DNA of 64,000 nt from Stenotrophomonas maltophilia (GCF_023518235.1 NZ_CP090423.1:1860001-1924000), one strand, 5' to 3'; shown: positions 10,611 to 19,921, counted from the stretch's first letter. Program-made: numbers and translations. Notes: generated from the letters alone by a model not told the origin.

Positions 10611-12008
10611 TCAGACGTTCAGCAGCAGGAACTCGCGCTCCCACGAGCTGATGACACGGAAAAATGTCTCATATTCCTTGCGTTTGACCGAGATGTAGGC
10701 CCGGCAGAAGCGCTCGCCCAGCAGCGCCTGCAGCTCGCTGCACTGTTCCAGCCCGTCCAGCGCCTCGCCCAGCGAGCGCGGCAGGTTGTAGCCCAGTTCC
10801 TTGGCGCTGCCGGTCACCGGCGCATCCGGCGCCAGCCGCTCGCGGATACCGAGCAGGCCGCAGGCCAGGGTCGCGGCCATCGCCAGGTACGGGTTGGCGT
10901 CGGAACCGGCGAAGCGACTCTCCACACGCATGTTTTCCGGCGTATCCAGCGGCACGCGCAGGCCACAGGTGCGGTTGTCGAAGCCCCAGTGCACGTTGCT
11001 CGGCGAGACCTCGCCGAACACCAGCCGGCGGTAGGAATTCACGTTCGGCGCGAAGAACGCCATCGCCTGCGGTGCGTACTTCTGCAGGCCGCCCAGGTAA
11101 TGGCCGAACACCGGGCTGAACTCGCCTTCGGCATCGGTATCGCCGGCAAACACGTTGCTGCCGTCACTCACCCGCACCAGGCTCTGGTGGATGTGCATGG
11201 CGCTGCCCGGCTCGTTCTCCATCGGCTTGGCCAGGAAGGTGGCGTACACGCCATGGCGCATCGCCGCCTCGCGCATGGTGCGCTTGAACAGGAACACCTG
11301 GTCGGCCAGATCCATGGCGTCGGCATGGGTGAAGTTGACCTCCAGCTGCGCCGCGCCGGATTCGTGGATCAGGGTGTCCACGTCCAGCTTCATCGCATCG
11401 GCGTAGTCGTACATCAGATCGAGAATCGGATCGAATTCGTTGACCGCATCGATCGAGTACGACTGCCGCGCCGTTTCCGGGCGGCCGGAGCGGCCGGCCG
11501 GCGGCAGCAGCGGGAAATCCGGGTCGGTGTTCTTCTGCACCAGGAAGAACTCCAGCTCGGGCGCCACCACCGGGCGCAGGCCCAGTTCGGCATATCCGGC
11601 CAGCACGCGGCGCAGCACGTTGCGTGGCGCCAGTTCGTGCGGCTCGCCATGCTTGGTGTAGCAATCATGGATGACCTGCGCGGTGGCATCGGCCGCCCAC
11701 GGCACCATACGCACCGTGTCCGGGTCCGGGCGCAGCATCATGTCCGAGTCCGACGGCGAGGTCAGCTCGTAATAGTCGTCGGGGAATTCACCGGTGACGG
11801 TGGTGGCGAAAATGCCTTCGGGCAGGCGCGTACCGTAATCGTGCGAGAACTTGTCGGCGGGAATGATCTTGCCGCGCGCGTTGCCGGTGATGTCCGGCAC
11901 CAGGCATTCGACCTCGGTGATGCGCCGCTCCTTCAGCCAGCGCAGCAGGCTGCTTTCCTGCGGTGCGGGGGGCGTGGCCGTCTTGCGCGGGCGCGTTCGG
12001 GAACTCAT
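10611..12008 (-). CDS. puuA: Gamma-glutamylputrescine synthetase (glutamine synthetase family)
   Basis: 465 residues starting at MSSRTRPRKTATPP; the frame extends upstream but overlaps puuD. Glutamine synthetase catalytic-domain motifs are present (EVNFTHADAMDLADQ, ENEPGSAMHIHQSL, NPYLAMAATLACG). The N-terminal beta-grasp carries VPDITGNARGKIIP, as in the PuuA/GlnA3-type branch rather than true GlnA. The enzyme ligates glutamate to putrescine using ATP, the first step of the Puu pathway. The start overlaps the puuD stop and potF lies 91 nt downstream. Confidence 0.92.
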   Translation of the reverse strand: MSSRTRPRKTATPPAPQESSLLRWLKERRITEVECLVPDITGNARGKIIPADKFSHDYGTRLPEGIFATTVTGEFPDDYYELTSPSDSDMMLRPDPDTVRMVPWAADATAQVIHDCYTKHGEPHELAPRNVLRRVLAGYAELGLRPVVAPELEFFLVQKNTDPDFPLLPPAGRSGRPETARQSYSIDAVNEFDPILDLMYDYADAMKLDVDTLIHESGAAQLEVNFTHADAMDLADQVFLFKRTMREAAMRHGVYATFLAKPMENEPGSAMHIHQSLVRVSDGSNVFAGDTDAEGEFSPVFGHYLGGLQKYAPQAMAFFAPNVNSYRRLVFGEVSPSNVHWGFDNRTCGLRVPLDTPENMRVESRFAGSDANPYLAMAATLACGLLGIRERLAPDAPVTGSAKELGYNLPRSLGEALDGLEQCSELQALLGERFCRAYISVKRKEYETFFRVISSWEREFLLLNV

Positions 12009-12766
12009 CGGGAATCCAGTCGGTTCTGTTGGTGCTCTCGGCAAGCTTGGCCGAATGCACGGAAAATAGCGTGATAGAACGGCGCCTGCATGACACGCCA
12101 CTCCGGGTGCCACTGTACGCCGAGCACGAACCGATGGTGCAGGCTGCGTGCCGCCTCGACCAGCCCGTCCTCGGCCCAGGCCTCGCCGTGCAGCCCCAGC
12201 GCGAGGCGCGCGATGCCTTGCCCGTGAACGGAATTGACCTGCGCGCGGTCGCTGCCCGCCCACTGCGCCAGCCATCCCTCGGCGGCCAAGGTGACCGGAT
12301 GCGCCGGGCCGTACTGCACCTCCACCGGCGCCTGCGGGTCCTCGCGATGGTCCGACAGGCCCGGCACCGCGTGCACCTGCGGATGCAGGGTGCCGCCCAG
12401 CGCGACGTTCAATTCCTGGAAACCGCGGCAGATCGCCAGCACCGGCAGATCCAGCGCCAATGCCTCGTGCAGCAGCGCAAGGGCCGTGGCATCGCGGGCC
12501 GGGTCATGCGGGTTGCCCGGCCAGCTGCGGCCACCTTCGTAGTGCTGCGGTTCGATGTTGCTGACCGCACCGGTCAACAGCAGGCCATCGAGGCCGTGCA
12601 GCCAGTCGGCAGGCGGCAGCGGTGGTTGCAGGCTCGGCAGTATCACCGGGGTGACTTCGGCCGCCTCAACCAGCGCACGCACGTACTTTTCGCCGGCCAC
12701 CGCGAAGCGGTGATGGCCGAGCACGGTGCTGTCGGTGGGCAGCCCCACCCAGGGCAGGCGACGCAT
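12005..12766 (-). CDS. puuD: Gamma-glutamyl-GABA hydrolase (class I amidotransferase-like)
   Basis: 253 residues. The nucleophile elbow ICRGFQELNVALGG and the His-Pro-Glu of GVQWHPEWR form the Cys-His-Glu triad of the peptidase C26 family. PuuD releases GABA from gamma-glutamyl-GABA in the cytoplasm. AAGGAG precedes the ATG. First gene of the minus-strand puu-pot operon, divergent from puuB across a 160-nt promoter region. Confidence 0.93.
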   Translation of the reverse strand: MRRLPWVGLPTDSTVLGHHRFAVAGEKYVRALVEAAEVTPVILPSLQPPLPPADWLHGLDGLLLTGAVSNIEPQHYEGGRSWPGNPHDPARDATALALLHEALALDLPVLAICRGFQELNVALGGTLHPQVHAVPGLSDHREDPQAPVEVQYGPAHPVTLAAEGWLAQWAGSDRAQVNSVHGQGIARLALGLHGEAWAEDGLVEAARSLHHRFVLGVQWHPEWRVMQAPFYHAIFRAFGQACREHQQNRLDSR

Positions 12767-12926
12767 GGAGAGCTCCTTGGCGTGTGGACACGTTACCCGC
12801 CGGCGTGCGACGGCGACAAGTCGCCGCCGTCACACCACGGCCGTCACCCATCGGCGAAACTAGGCATGTGAACGCTGATCGTCCTGCCCCGCCCTGCCCC
12901 GTTGCCCTGCGCCCGCGAGGCCCGCA

Positions 12927-14204
12927 GTGAGCGCCGCCTTCCCACCCAGCTGGTACGCCGCCAGCCTGCCTGAACCGCCTGCGCTGCCCGTACTTCGCGG
13001 CGATCTGCAGGCCGATGTGGCCGTGCTGGGTGCCGGTTACACCGGCCTGACCGCCGCACTGGAGCTGGCCGCACGCGGCCGCCGCGTGGTGGTGCTGGAC
13101 GCGCAGCGGATCGGCTGGGGGGCGTCCGGCCGCAACGGTGGCCAGGCGCTGGTCGGCTACGGCTGCGAGGTGGACGAACTGGAGCGCCAGCTTGGCCGCG
13201 AGGATGCGCGCCATCTGTTTGACTGGTCGCGCGAAGCGGTACAGGCGATGCGCACGCGCATCGACCGCCACCACATCGACTGCCACTGGGTGGAAGGCCA
13301 CGCCAGCGTCGCCATACGCGAGCGCCACGAGCGTGACCTGCGCGCCAACTGCGAGCACCTGCAGCGCCACTACGACTACCCCATGCAGTGGTGGGACCGT
13401 GATGCCCTGCGCGCGCAGCTGGACAGCCCGCGCTACCGGGCCGCAATGTTCGATCCGCTCAGCGCGCACCTGCACCCGCTGGCCTATGCCCGCGGCCTGG
13501 CCGATGCAGCGCGGGCAGCGGGGGTGGTCATTCACGAAGATTCGCCGGTGGTGCGCATCCAGCGCGGGCCACGGCCAACCCTGCGCACCGCGCAGGGCAG
13601 CGTGCGCGCCGAGCAGCTGGTGGTGGCCGGCAACGCCTGGCTGCAGGGGCTGTTGCCGGAGCTGGAACGGCGGATCATGCCGGTCGGCACCTATATCGGT
13701 GCCAGCGCGCCATTGGGTGCCGAGCGCGCCCGTGCCCTGATCGGCAACGACATGGCTGTGGCCGACACCGCCTGGGCGCTGGACTATTTCCGCCTCAGCC
13801 ACGACCACCGCCTGCTGTTCGGCGGCCGCGCCAGTTACTCGGCGCTGCCACCACCGGGCCTGCGCGGGGTGATGCAGCGGCGCATGCACCAGGTGTTCCC
13901 GCAGCTGGCCGACGTGCCGCTGGAACAGGTCTGGGGCGGCTACGTGGACATCACCCGCAACCGTGCCCCGCACTGGGGCCGGCTGGACGGCAACCTGTAC
14001 TTCGCACAGGGGTTCTCCGGCCATGGCGTGGCCGCTGCCGGTCTGGCCGGCGAGGTCATCGCCGCCGCCATTGCCGGCCAGAGCGAGCGCCTGGACGTGT
14101 TCCAGCGCCTGCGGCATGCGCCGTTCCCGGGCGGCCGGCTGCTGCGTACGCCGCTGCTGGTGGCGGCGATGTCCTGGTACAAGCTGCGCGATGCGTTGTG
14201 GTGA
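12927..14204 (+). CDS. puuB: Gamma-glutamylputrescine oxidase (FAD-dependent)
   Basis: 425 residues from a GTG start. VAVLGAGYTGLTAALELAA near residues 31-49 is an FAD-binding Rossmann motif and WGASGRNGGQ follows, as in the DAO/GlpD family. The C-terminal QGFSGHGVAAAGLAGEVIA is the second flavin-contacting block. Its position opposite puuD/puuA fits PuuB, which oxidises gamma-glutamylputrescine to the aminoaldehyde with release of ammonia and H2O2. Other amine oxidases of this family are possible on sequence alone. Confidence 0.9.
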   Translation: MSAAFPPSWYAASLPEPPALPVLRGDLQADVAVLGAGYTGLTAALELAARGRRVVVLDAQRIGWGASGRNGGQALVGYGCEVDELERQLGREDARHLFDWSREAVQAMRTRIDRHHIDCHWVEGHASVAIRERHERDLRANCEHLQRHYDYPMQWWDRDALRAQLDSPRYRAAMFDPLSAHLHPLAYARGLADAARAAGVVIHEDSPVVRIQRGPRPTLRTAQGSVRAEQLVVAGNAWLQGLLPELERRIMPVGTYIGASAPLGAERARALIGNDMAVADTAWALDYFRLSHDHRLLFGGRASYSALPPPGLRGVMQRRMHQVFPQLADVPLEQVWGGYVDITRNRAPHWGRLDGNLYFAQGFSGHGVAAAGLAGEVIAAAIAGQSERLDVFQRLRHAPFPGGRLLRTPLLVAAMSWYKLRDALW

Positions 14205-14305
14205 GACCGACCCGGCGCGACCTGTCCACGACCGGATAACGAAACCGGTGACGGTTATCGACGATTTCATCATACGAGGATGTGAAGACCGCTCATTCAC
14301 AACGG

Positions 14306-14321
14306 CGTGATGGAATTCACA
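14306..14321 (+). promoter_or_regulatory. Candidate Clp/CRP-type binding site
   Basis: CGTGA-TGGAAT-TCACA matches the CRP-family consensus TGTGA-N6-TCACA at 9 of 10 fixed positions. It lies 120 nt before the proposed MASE1 start. In Xanthomonads the CRP homologue Clp recognises such sites and responds to c-di-GMP. Binding here is inferred. Confidence 0.45.
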
Positions 14322-14340
14322 TTTGATCGGAAGATCAAAT
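14321..14340. promoter_or_regulatory. Perfect 8-bp inverted repeat, possible operator
   Basis: ATTTGATC-GGAA-GATCAAAT, a perfect palindrome in an AT-rich stretch of an otherwise GC-rich region. It abuts the Clp-like site upstream of the first MASE1 gene. The spacing is wrong for an FNR box (6 rather than 4 nt between half sites). Confidence 0.4.
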
Positions 14341-14440
14341 CGGCAATTGCATTATCCAATTCATGTCGATACCGTCCCTTGGAACCGGGTCCCGCGGCGA
14401 ATGGATGCTGACAGGGAACGTACTCGAGGGAGAAGTGCGA

Positions 14441-16057
14441 TTGAACTGGTGGAATGAAGGCCTGCAACTGAAGTTGCGCATCCATCCGGCAGGGTTGGTC
14501 CTGGCGGCGTTCTATGCGGTCGCATGCTGGGCGACGCGACAGTTGTCACTGGATCAGTTCTACCTGCCCGCAGGAATACGCGTGGCGGCCGTGCTGCTCT
14601 GCCCGCCACGGCTGTGGCCCTATCTGCTGCTGGGCGAGTACGCCTACTTCGCGCAGATGCGCTATCCGATGATCGACAAATATGGCGCGGCCTGGGTCGT
14701 GTTCGCATCGGCATCGCTGATGCCTGCGGTGATGCTCATTACCCACCTGTGCCGCAGGGCATTGGCGCATTCGGTCAATGCCCGCCTGCTGGCCATCGCA
14801 CTGCTGTCTTCAGTCGTGGTCACGCTGCTGAACGTAGGTTTCTCGCAACTGCTGTGGCCGACGCCGCCGGCCGATTCGCTGCTGGCCTTCGTTTCTCGCG
14901 CGATCCGCTTCAGCGTCGGCGATTTCATTGCCATCCTGACCGTCGCGCCGCTCGCGCTGCTGTGGGCCAAACGCGATGCCGAGGCCGGCTGGAAAACCCT
15001 GTTCACCGGGCCGGCGGCAGTTGCTTTGTCGTTGATGTCGCTGCTCGGGATTACCGCAACCCTGATTCCTTCCGAGGCCAGTGCACTCAGGACCTCCCTG
15101 CAGCTGCTGATGGGCCTGCCGGCGATTGCGCTGACCTGCCAGTATGGCTGGCGTGGCGCTGCCATCGGTGTGCCCGCACTGAATCTGATCATCGGCCTGA
15201 CGACCCCCAAGCCGTATGCCGCCGCCTTCGATGCATCGGCCTTCACCACGCAGCAGATCATGGCCATCACCGGTGTCGCGCTGCTGCTGCTGGGCTCGCG
15301 CATCAGCCACTACCATCGCCGCTATCAACTTCGCGAGGTCGGCGAGAAGAACGCCATCCATCTGGCACGCAGTTCGCAGATGGCGAGCGAATCGGATCTG
15401 CGCGAACGCGCCATCCACCTGCGCAAGCTCGGCGATGGCATCGACCTGTCGCTTTCGGAAGTCATCAACTGGCTCAACACCCACGGCCACTCGGCCATCG
15501 CCAACAGCTTGACCCACACGGCCAACGTGCACTCCCGGCTGTTCCGCGAACAGGCCAGCATGGTCTATCCCACCGCACTGGAGCAGTTGGGGCTGTATGT
15601 CGCGCTGCAGGCAGGCGGCGTACACGCGGCGTGGGTCAATACCCACCGTGTGGTCGAGCCGCGCCTGTCCGGCGATCCCTGCCGGCTCAGCCTGGACCTG
15701 CAGCTGGCGGCCTACCGCACCCTCATCGACGCGGTGTCCCTGCTGTTGAAGAGCGAACCAGGTCAGATCGTGGTGCGGGCGCGGTGCAGCCGCGCGGGGC
15801 AGCAACGCGGCATCGTGATGACCGTCTCGTTGCTGGACCCGCATCGCGCTTTATCCGCCGCCACTGAAGGCAAGGTCAGGGAACGATTGGCAGGCCGGAC
15901 GCTGGCATTCGGTGGCTCGGTGCACTGCCGCCACAACCGCATCGTCATGGTGCTGGTGGAACCGGTCGCCAGGACGCGACGGGAGTCGGTCGAAGGCGCG
16001 GTGTTCGGCGCCAGCATCGCCTCTCCGGCCTGGGACGGGCGGCAGGCCGAAGCCTGA
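14441..16057 (+). CDS. MASE1-domain membrane protein with degenerate histidine-kinase region (copy 1)
   Basis: 538 residues if translation starts at TTG 14441, which has GGGAG 8 nt upstream and lines up with the start of the paralogue at 16918. ATG 14363 or 14405 would give a longer form. The first ~300 residues hold about eight hydrophobic helices of MASE1 type (LDQFYLPAGIRVAAVLL; LLLGEYAYFA). The rest resembles a NarX/UhpB-type kinase: ALEQLGLYVALQ matches the region after the HisKA_3 helix and YRTLIDAVSLLLKSEPG sits where the N-box belongs. The phosphoacceptor motif reads LGDG (Gly331 for His) and the N-box Asn is missing, so catalysis is unlikely. Probably a membrane sensor that acts through protein contacts. 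Confidence 0.82.
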   Translation: MNWWNEGLQLKLRIHPAGLVLAAFYAVACWATRQLSLDQFYLPAGIRVAAVLLCPPRLWPYLLLGEYAYFAQMRYPMIDKYGAAWVVFASASLMPAVMLITHLCRRALAHSVNARLLAIALLSSVVVTLLNVGFSQLLWPTPPADSLLAFVSRAIRFSVGDFIAILTVAPLALLWAKRDAEAGWKTLFTGPAAVALSLMSLLGITATLIPSEASALRTSLQLLMGLPAIALTCQYGWRGAAIGVPALNLIIGLTTPKPYAAAFDASAFTTQQIMAITGVALLLLGSRISHYHRRYQLREVGEKNAIHLARSSQMASESDLRERAIHLRKLGDGIDLSLSEVINWLNTHGHSAIANSLTHTANVHSRLFREQASMVYPTALEQLGLYVALQAGGVHAAWVNTHRVVEPRLSGDPCRLSLDLQLAAYRTLIDAVSLLLKSEPGQIVVRARCSRAGQQRGIVMTVSLLDPHRALSAATEGKVRERLAGRTLAFGGSVHCRHNRIVMVLVEPVARTRRESVEGAVFGASIASPAWDGRQAEA

Positions 16058-16160
16058 CCACCGACGGTCCGGCGTGCCCTGCATATGGACGCACGCCTGA
16101 CCGCAGGCCCAGTGGAGTCAGACGATCAGCAGGCGACGCATGTCCCCTGCCGATCGCTCA

Positions 16161-16589
16161 TCACTGCGCTTCAATGGCCCAGAACACGCGCGTCCCGGCG
16201 CTGTAGCGCACCAGCACGAAGCCATTGCCGCGATAGACCAGCGAACGGGTCGCCTTGGCGGGCACCGGCAGCGGCTGCCCCGGCAGCGACACCGGCACCT
16301 GCACATTGCCGGCCGGAAGCGCCCAGAACGTCGCATCGGCGTTGCCGATGATGACCTGCACGCGACCGGCGAGGTCATTGACCTGGAAGTACGAGATTCC
16401 ATCACGCTGGAAACCGTAGACCAGCCACGACGGGTCTTCACTCAGATTGGTCGACGCCGGAAAGGCCTCGCCCAGACCGCGCTCGCTCATGCTGCGGATG
16501 CCGTGATCATCGGACTGGGCCAAAGCCGACATTGGCAGGCAGGCAGCGATGACCACACCCAGCGTTGCACCAACATTAACTATTCGCAC
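16161..16589 (-). CDS. Small secreted protein of unknown function
   Basis: 142 residues from GTG 16589, chosen because GAGGAGG lies 6 nt upstream. The signal peptide RIVNVGATLGVVIAACLPMSALA is cut after ALA. The mature part, about 118 residues, is beta-rich (SWLVYGFQRDGISYFQVND; SLVYRGNGFVLVRYSAG) with no cysteine and no domain I recognise. It lies between the two MASE1 paralogues on the opposite strand and is divergent from the second copy. A ligand-binding or accessory role for those membrane sensors is possible but is inferred from position alone. Confidence 0.75.
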   Translation of the reverse strand: MRIVNVGATLGVVIAACLPMSALAQSDDHGIRSMSERGLGEAFPASTNLSEDPSWLVYGFQRDGISYFQVNDLAGRVQVIIGNADATFWALPAGNVQVPVSLPGQPLPVPAKATRSLVYRGNGFVLVRYSAGTRVFWAIEAQ

Positions 16590-16917
16590 GTTTGCCTCCT
16601 CGGCAGGGAAAATGAAGAGCACCATTACCTACTTCCCCGATTGTGGCCGGGGGCCGCCCTTGATGCATCCTGCAGAAAGTCGCAGCACCACCTGGACATG
16701 CAAGCTCCACTATATGTCGACGGCGGCCGTTGATACATACCGGCACACGTGATCAGACGATCTGGATAATGCTGTCCGCTGCCGGGGGATGCGCAGATTC
16801 CGGCCGCATTGCGCATCGGCAGTCGAAGCATGCACAACGATTGCACCTGCCCACATCAATGGATAGTGTCCATGGCCGGGGCACGGGCACGCTGCCCCGG
16901 GCAACGGAGGCTCGCAC
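16590..16917. other. 328-nt divergent intergenic region
   Basis: No gene seen. It must hold promoters for the minus-strand secreted protein and the plus-strand MASE1 gene. A GC hairpin (CGGGGCA...TGCCCCG, about 16878-16900) sits just before the GGAGG of the MASE1 gene and could limit its translation. TGGATAATG near 16760 is a plausible -10 on the plus strand. Confidence 0.5.
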
Positions 16918-18471
16918 TTGGATCGTTTGAAGAACGTCGTTGAACTGAGCGTCCGGATCCGGCCGGTCGGGCTCGCGTTGGCGGCACTCTATGCGGCCAG
17001 TTGCCTGGCCTCGCGCCAGTTCTCGCTGGACCAGTTCTTCCTGCCGGCCGGGATCCGGGTGGCGGCGCTGCTGATCGTGCCGATCCGCCTGTGGCCCTAC
17101 CTGCTGCTGGGTGAGTACGCATACTTCGCAACGCTGCGCATCCCCATGATCGACAGCTATGGCCTGGCCTGGGTCATTCTGGCCTCGACGCTGCTGATGC
17201 CGATGGCGATGCTGGTGGTCTACCTGCATCGGATGAGAATGCCCTCCGAGGCCGCCACCGGTCTCTGGCTGCTGTCGCTGATCTTCGGCACGGCACTGTT
17301 CGTACCAGGTCTCAACCTGGGCATTTCCTATGTGCTGTGGTCGAACCCGCCGCCAAGCAACCTGCTGGATGCGGTCGACCGGACGATCTTCGGCCACTTC
17401 GCCGCCATCATCACCCTGGTGCCGTTGGCGTTCCTGTGGGCGCGGCGGCATGCCGATCCCGAATGGAGCACCCGTTTTGCCCTGCCGACCGTTGCAGCGA
17501 TCCTGGTGATGCTGATCCTGGGGCTGGGCATGCAGCTGACAGCCAGCAGCGCCCACACCACGCGAACCCATCTGGTGCTGCTGGCGGCGCTGCCCGCCAT
17601 CGCCCTGACTTTCATGCATGGATGGCGCGGCGCGGCCATCGCAATTCCCCTGCTGAACCTGCCGTTGCATGGCGCAACGCCGAGCACCGGCCTGCCCTCC
17701 TCGTTCGACCTGGGCACGTTCGCCACCCAGCAGAACATGGCGGTGATGAGTGTCGCGCTGCTGGCACTGGGATCGAGCATCAGCTATCACCACCAACGCG
17801 CCCGGTCCCGCGGCCTGGCCGAAGAAACCACGTTGCGCCTGACCCGCAGTTCGCACCAGACCAGCGAGCGCGAGCTGCGCCAGCGCGCCACCCATCTGAA
17901 GCACCTGGGTGAAGGCATGGACAGTTCGCTCAACGAAATGGTCAGCTGGCTCAGGGCGCAGGGCCACCATGCGGTGGCCAACAGCCTGCAGCACGCCTGC
18001 TCGGTGCACTCGCGCCTGTTCCGTGAGCAGGCCAGTCTGGTCTATCCCACCGGGCTGGAGCAGGTCGGCCTGTACATCGCGCTGCAGGCCGGTGGTGCCT
18101 GCGAGATCTGGAACAGCACGCACCGCGTGACGCCACCCAGGCTGGCGGGCAACCCCTGCCTGCTGACCGTGGATCTGCAGCTGGCGATCTACCGCACGCT
18201 GATCGAAGCGGTCTCGCTGCTGCTGGAGCTGGAGAGCGGGCAGGTGCGCGTGCGTGCCCGCAGCGGCCGGGCAGGCGATCGCCGTGGCATCGTGGTTGTC
18301 GTGGGCCTGCTCGACCGCAGTTGCACGCTGTCGGCCGGTACCGCCCACCAGGCCGTCGAACGCCTGTCCGGACGCATGCTGGCCTATGGCGGAGCGCTGC
18401 GCTGCCGCGGCAATCGCCTGCGGCTGGTCCTGCATGAGCCGGCCGTGCACGCTTCGCAGGCGGCAGCCTGA
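16918..18471 (+). CDS. MASE1-domain membrane protein with degenerate histidine-kinase region (copy 2)
   Basis: 517 residues from a TTG with GGAGG 7 nt upstream. A clear paralogue of the protein at 14441 over its full length (LDQFFLPAGIRVAALLI; LLLGEYAYFATLRIPMIDSYG). MASE1-like helices fill the first ~300 residues and a NarX/UhpB-like region follows (GLEQVGLYIALQAGG). The equivalent of the phosphoacceptor LHDG reads LGEG, with Gly again at residue 331, and the N-box equivalent EAVSLLLELESG has no Asn. Both duplicates carry the same losses, so degeneration preceded duplication and the proteins were kept for a non-catalytic role. A response-regulator cyclase starts 63 nt downstream. Confidence 0.85.
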   Translation: MDRLKNVVELSVRIRPVGLALAALYAASCLASRQFSLDQFFLPAGIRVAALLIVPIRLWPYLLLGEYAYFATLRIPMIDSYGLAWVILASTLLMPMAMLVVYLHRMRMPSEAATGLWLLSLIFGTALFVPGLNLGISYVLWSNPPPSNLLDAVDRTIFGHFAAIITLVPLAFLWARRHADPEWSTRFALPTVAAILVMLILGLGMQLTASSAHTTRTHLVLLAALPAIALTFMHGWRGAAIAIPLLNLPLHGATPSTGLPSSFDLGTFATQQNMAVMSVALLALGSSISYHHQRARSRGLAEETTLRLTRSSHQTSERELRQRATHLKHLGEGMDSSLNEMVSWLRAQGHHAVANSLQHACSVHSRLFREQASLVYPTGLEQVGLYIALQAGGACEIWNSTHRVTPPRLAGNPCLLTVDLQLAIYRTLIEAVSLLLELESGQVRVRARSGRAGDRRGIVVVVGLLDRSCTLSAGTAHQAVERLSGRMLAYGGALRCRGNRLRLVLHEPAVHASQAAA

Positions 18472-18534
18472 TCGCGGAACAGGCCAGGTGCGCAGCATTC
18501 GCGGCTAAAGTTTCACCCGAAACCGCCGTTATCC

Positions 18535-19911
18535 GTGCCGAGCCCCTCCCTCGTGAGCCACCGCATCATGCCCGTGCTGCCGCAGGCCGCCGTCGATGGC
18601 GACCTCGCCGATCCACTGCCACAGCGGATCCTGCTGGTCGAAAACTCCCGCGCGTTCACCGGCATGCTGCGCGAGGCGATCGAGCAACGCCTGGAGCTGC
18701 CCGTTGTGGTTGCCCCCACCCTGGCCGAGGCCGACCGTCTGCTGAGCGAAGGCGCCGGCTGGTTCCTGGTGCTGACCGGACTGGTGCTGGCTGACGGCGA
18801 CCGCGACACGGTGGTGGAGTTCTTCCTCAAGCGTGGCCTGCCGACCGTGGTGGTCAGCAGCGTGTATGACGAGGACCTGCGCAAGCGCGTGCTGCAGCAG
18901 CAGATCATCGATTACGTACTGAAGAACACCCCTGGCAGCATCGACTACCTGGTATGGCTGGTGCAACGGCTGGAGCGCAACCGGCGCATCGCCGCGCTGG
19001 TGGTGGATGACTCGCCGTCCGCGCGCGGCTATGCCGCCGCTCTGCTGCGCATGTACGGCCATGAAGTACATGAAGCCGCCGATGGCAACGAGGGCCTGGC
19101 GGCGATCGAAGCCCACCCGGCGATCCGGCTGGCGGTGGTCGACCAGGAAATGCCGGGCATGCAGGGCGTGGAGTTCACCCGCCGCCTGCGCACCCTGCGC
19201 TCGCGCGACAAGGTCGCGGTGATCGGCATTTCCGGCAACACCGACGCCTCGCTGATCCCGCGCTTCCTGAAGAACGGCGCCAACGACTTCCTGCGCAAAC
19301 CGTTCTCACGGGAGGAATTCTTCTGCCGCGTCTCGCAGAACGTGGATCAGCTGGAGCTGATCGGCACCCTGCAGGATCTGGCCACCCGTGATTTCCTCAC
19401 CGGCCTGCCAAATCGCCGCTGCTTCCTGGAGCAGAGCCAGCGCCAGCTGCCGCAGCTGCAGCTGCACGGGCAGTGCGTGGCGGTGGCAATGATCGACATC
19501 GACCACTTCAAGCACATCAACGATACCTACGGCCACGAGGCCGGCGACGATGCGTTGCGCGCCGTGGCCGGCGCGGTGGCCGCCCATGCGCGCAGCCAGG
19601 ACCTGATCGCGCGCTTCGGCGGCGAGGAATTCTGCCTGCTGGTGCCGGACATGGAGCAGGACGAGGCATTGCTGTACTTCGAGGAACTGCGCCAGCGCAT
19701 CGCCGCGCTGGAGGTGGACATCGGCACCGCCACCCTGCGCATGACCGTCAGCATCGGCCTGTGCTGCCTGCGCCCGCAGCGCGATGCGCTGCACCGGCTG
19801 ATCTCCGAAGCCGACCGCCAGCTGTACCTGGCCAAGGCCGGCGGCCGCAACCGGGTCAGCTGCACCACGGTGGCCAGCCCGTTGCGCCCGCGCGAGCCTG
19901 CGCTGTCCTGA
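18535..19911 (+). CDS. REC-REC-GGDEF diguanylate cyclase response regulator
   Basis: 458 residues from GTG 18535; GTG 18553 or ATG 18568 are alternatives, and none has a strong ribosome-binding site. Receiver 1 (about 30-150) has VENS instead of acidic EDS/DDS and VLTGLVLAD where the phospho-Asp belongs, so it looks unphosphorylatable. Receiver 2 (about 155-275) is intact: [24 protein letters not shown]. The GGDEF domain (about 290-445) has the active GGEEF and an RSQD inhibitory site exactly five residues before it, so it should make c-di-GMP with product inhibition. Likely partner of an unlinked kinase. Confidence 0.92.
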   Translation: MPSPSLVSHRIMPVLPQAAVDGDLADPLPQRILLVENSRAFTGMLREAIEQRLELPVVVAPTLAEADRLLSEGAGWFLVLTGLVLADGDRDTVVEFFLKRGLPTVVVSSVYDEDLRKRVLQQQIIDYVLKNTPGSIDYLVWLVQRLERNRRIAALVVDDSPSARGYAAALLRMYGHEVHEAADGNEGLAAIEAHPAIRLAVVDQEMPGMQGVEFTRRLRTLRSRDKVAVIGISGNTDASLIPRFLKNGANDFLRKPFSREEFFCRVSQNVDQLELIGTLQDLATRDFLTGLPNRRCFLEQSQRQLPQLQLHGQCVAVAMIDIDHFKHINDTYGHEAGDDALRAVAGAVAAHARSQDLIARFGGEEFCLLVPDMEQDEALLYFEELRQRIAALEVDIGTATLRMTVSIGLCCLRPQRDALHRLISEADRQLYLAKAGGRNRVSCTTVASPLRPREPALS

Positions 19912-19921
19912 TTGCCGCGCT

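Noticed and set aside
14321..14340. ATTTGATC-GGAA-GATCAAAT considered as an FNR box
   Set aside because: The half sites are 6 rather than 4 nt apart, so FNR binding is unlikely.
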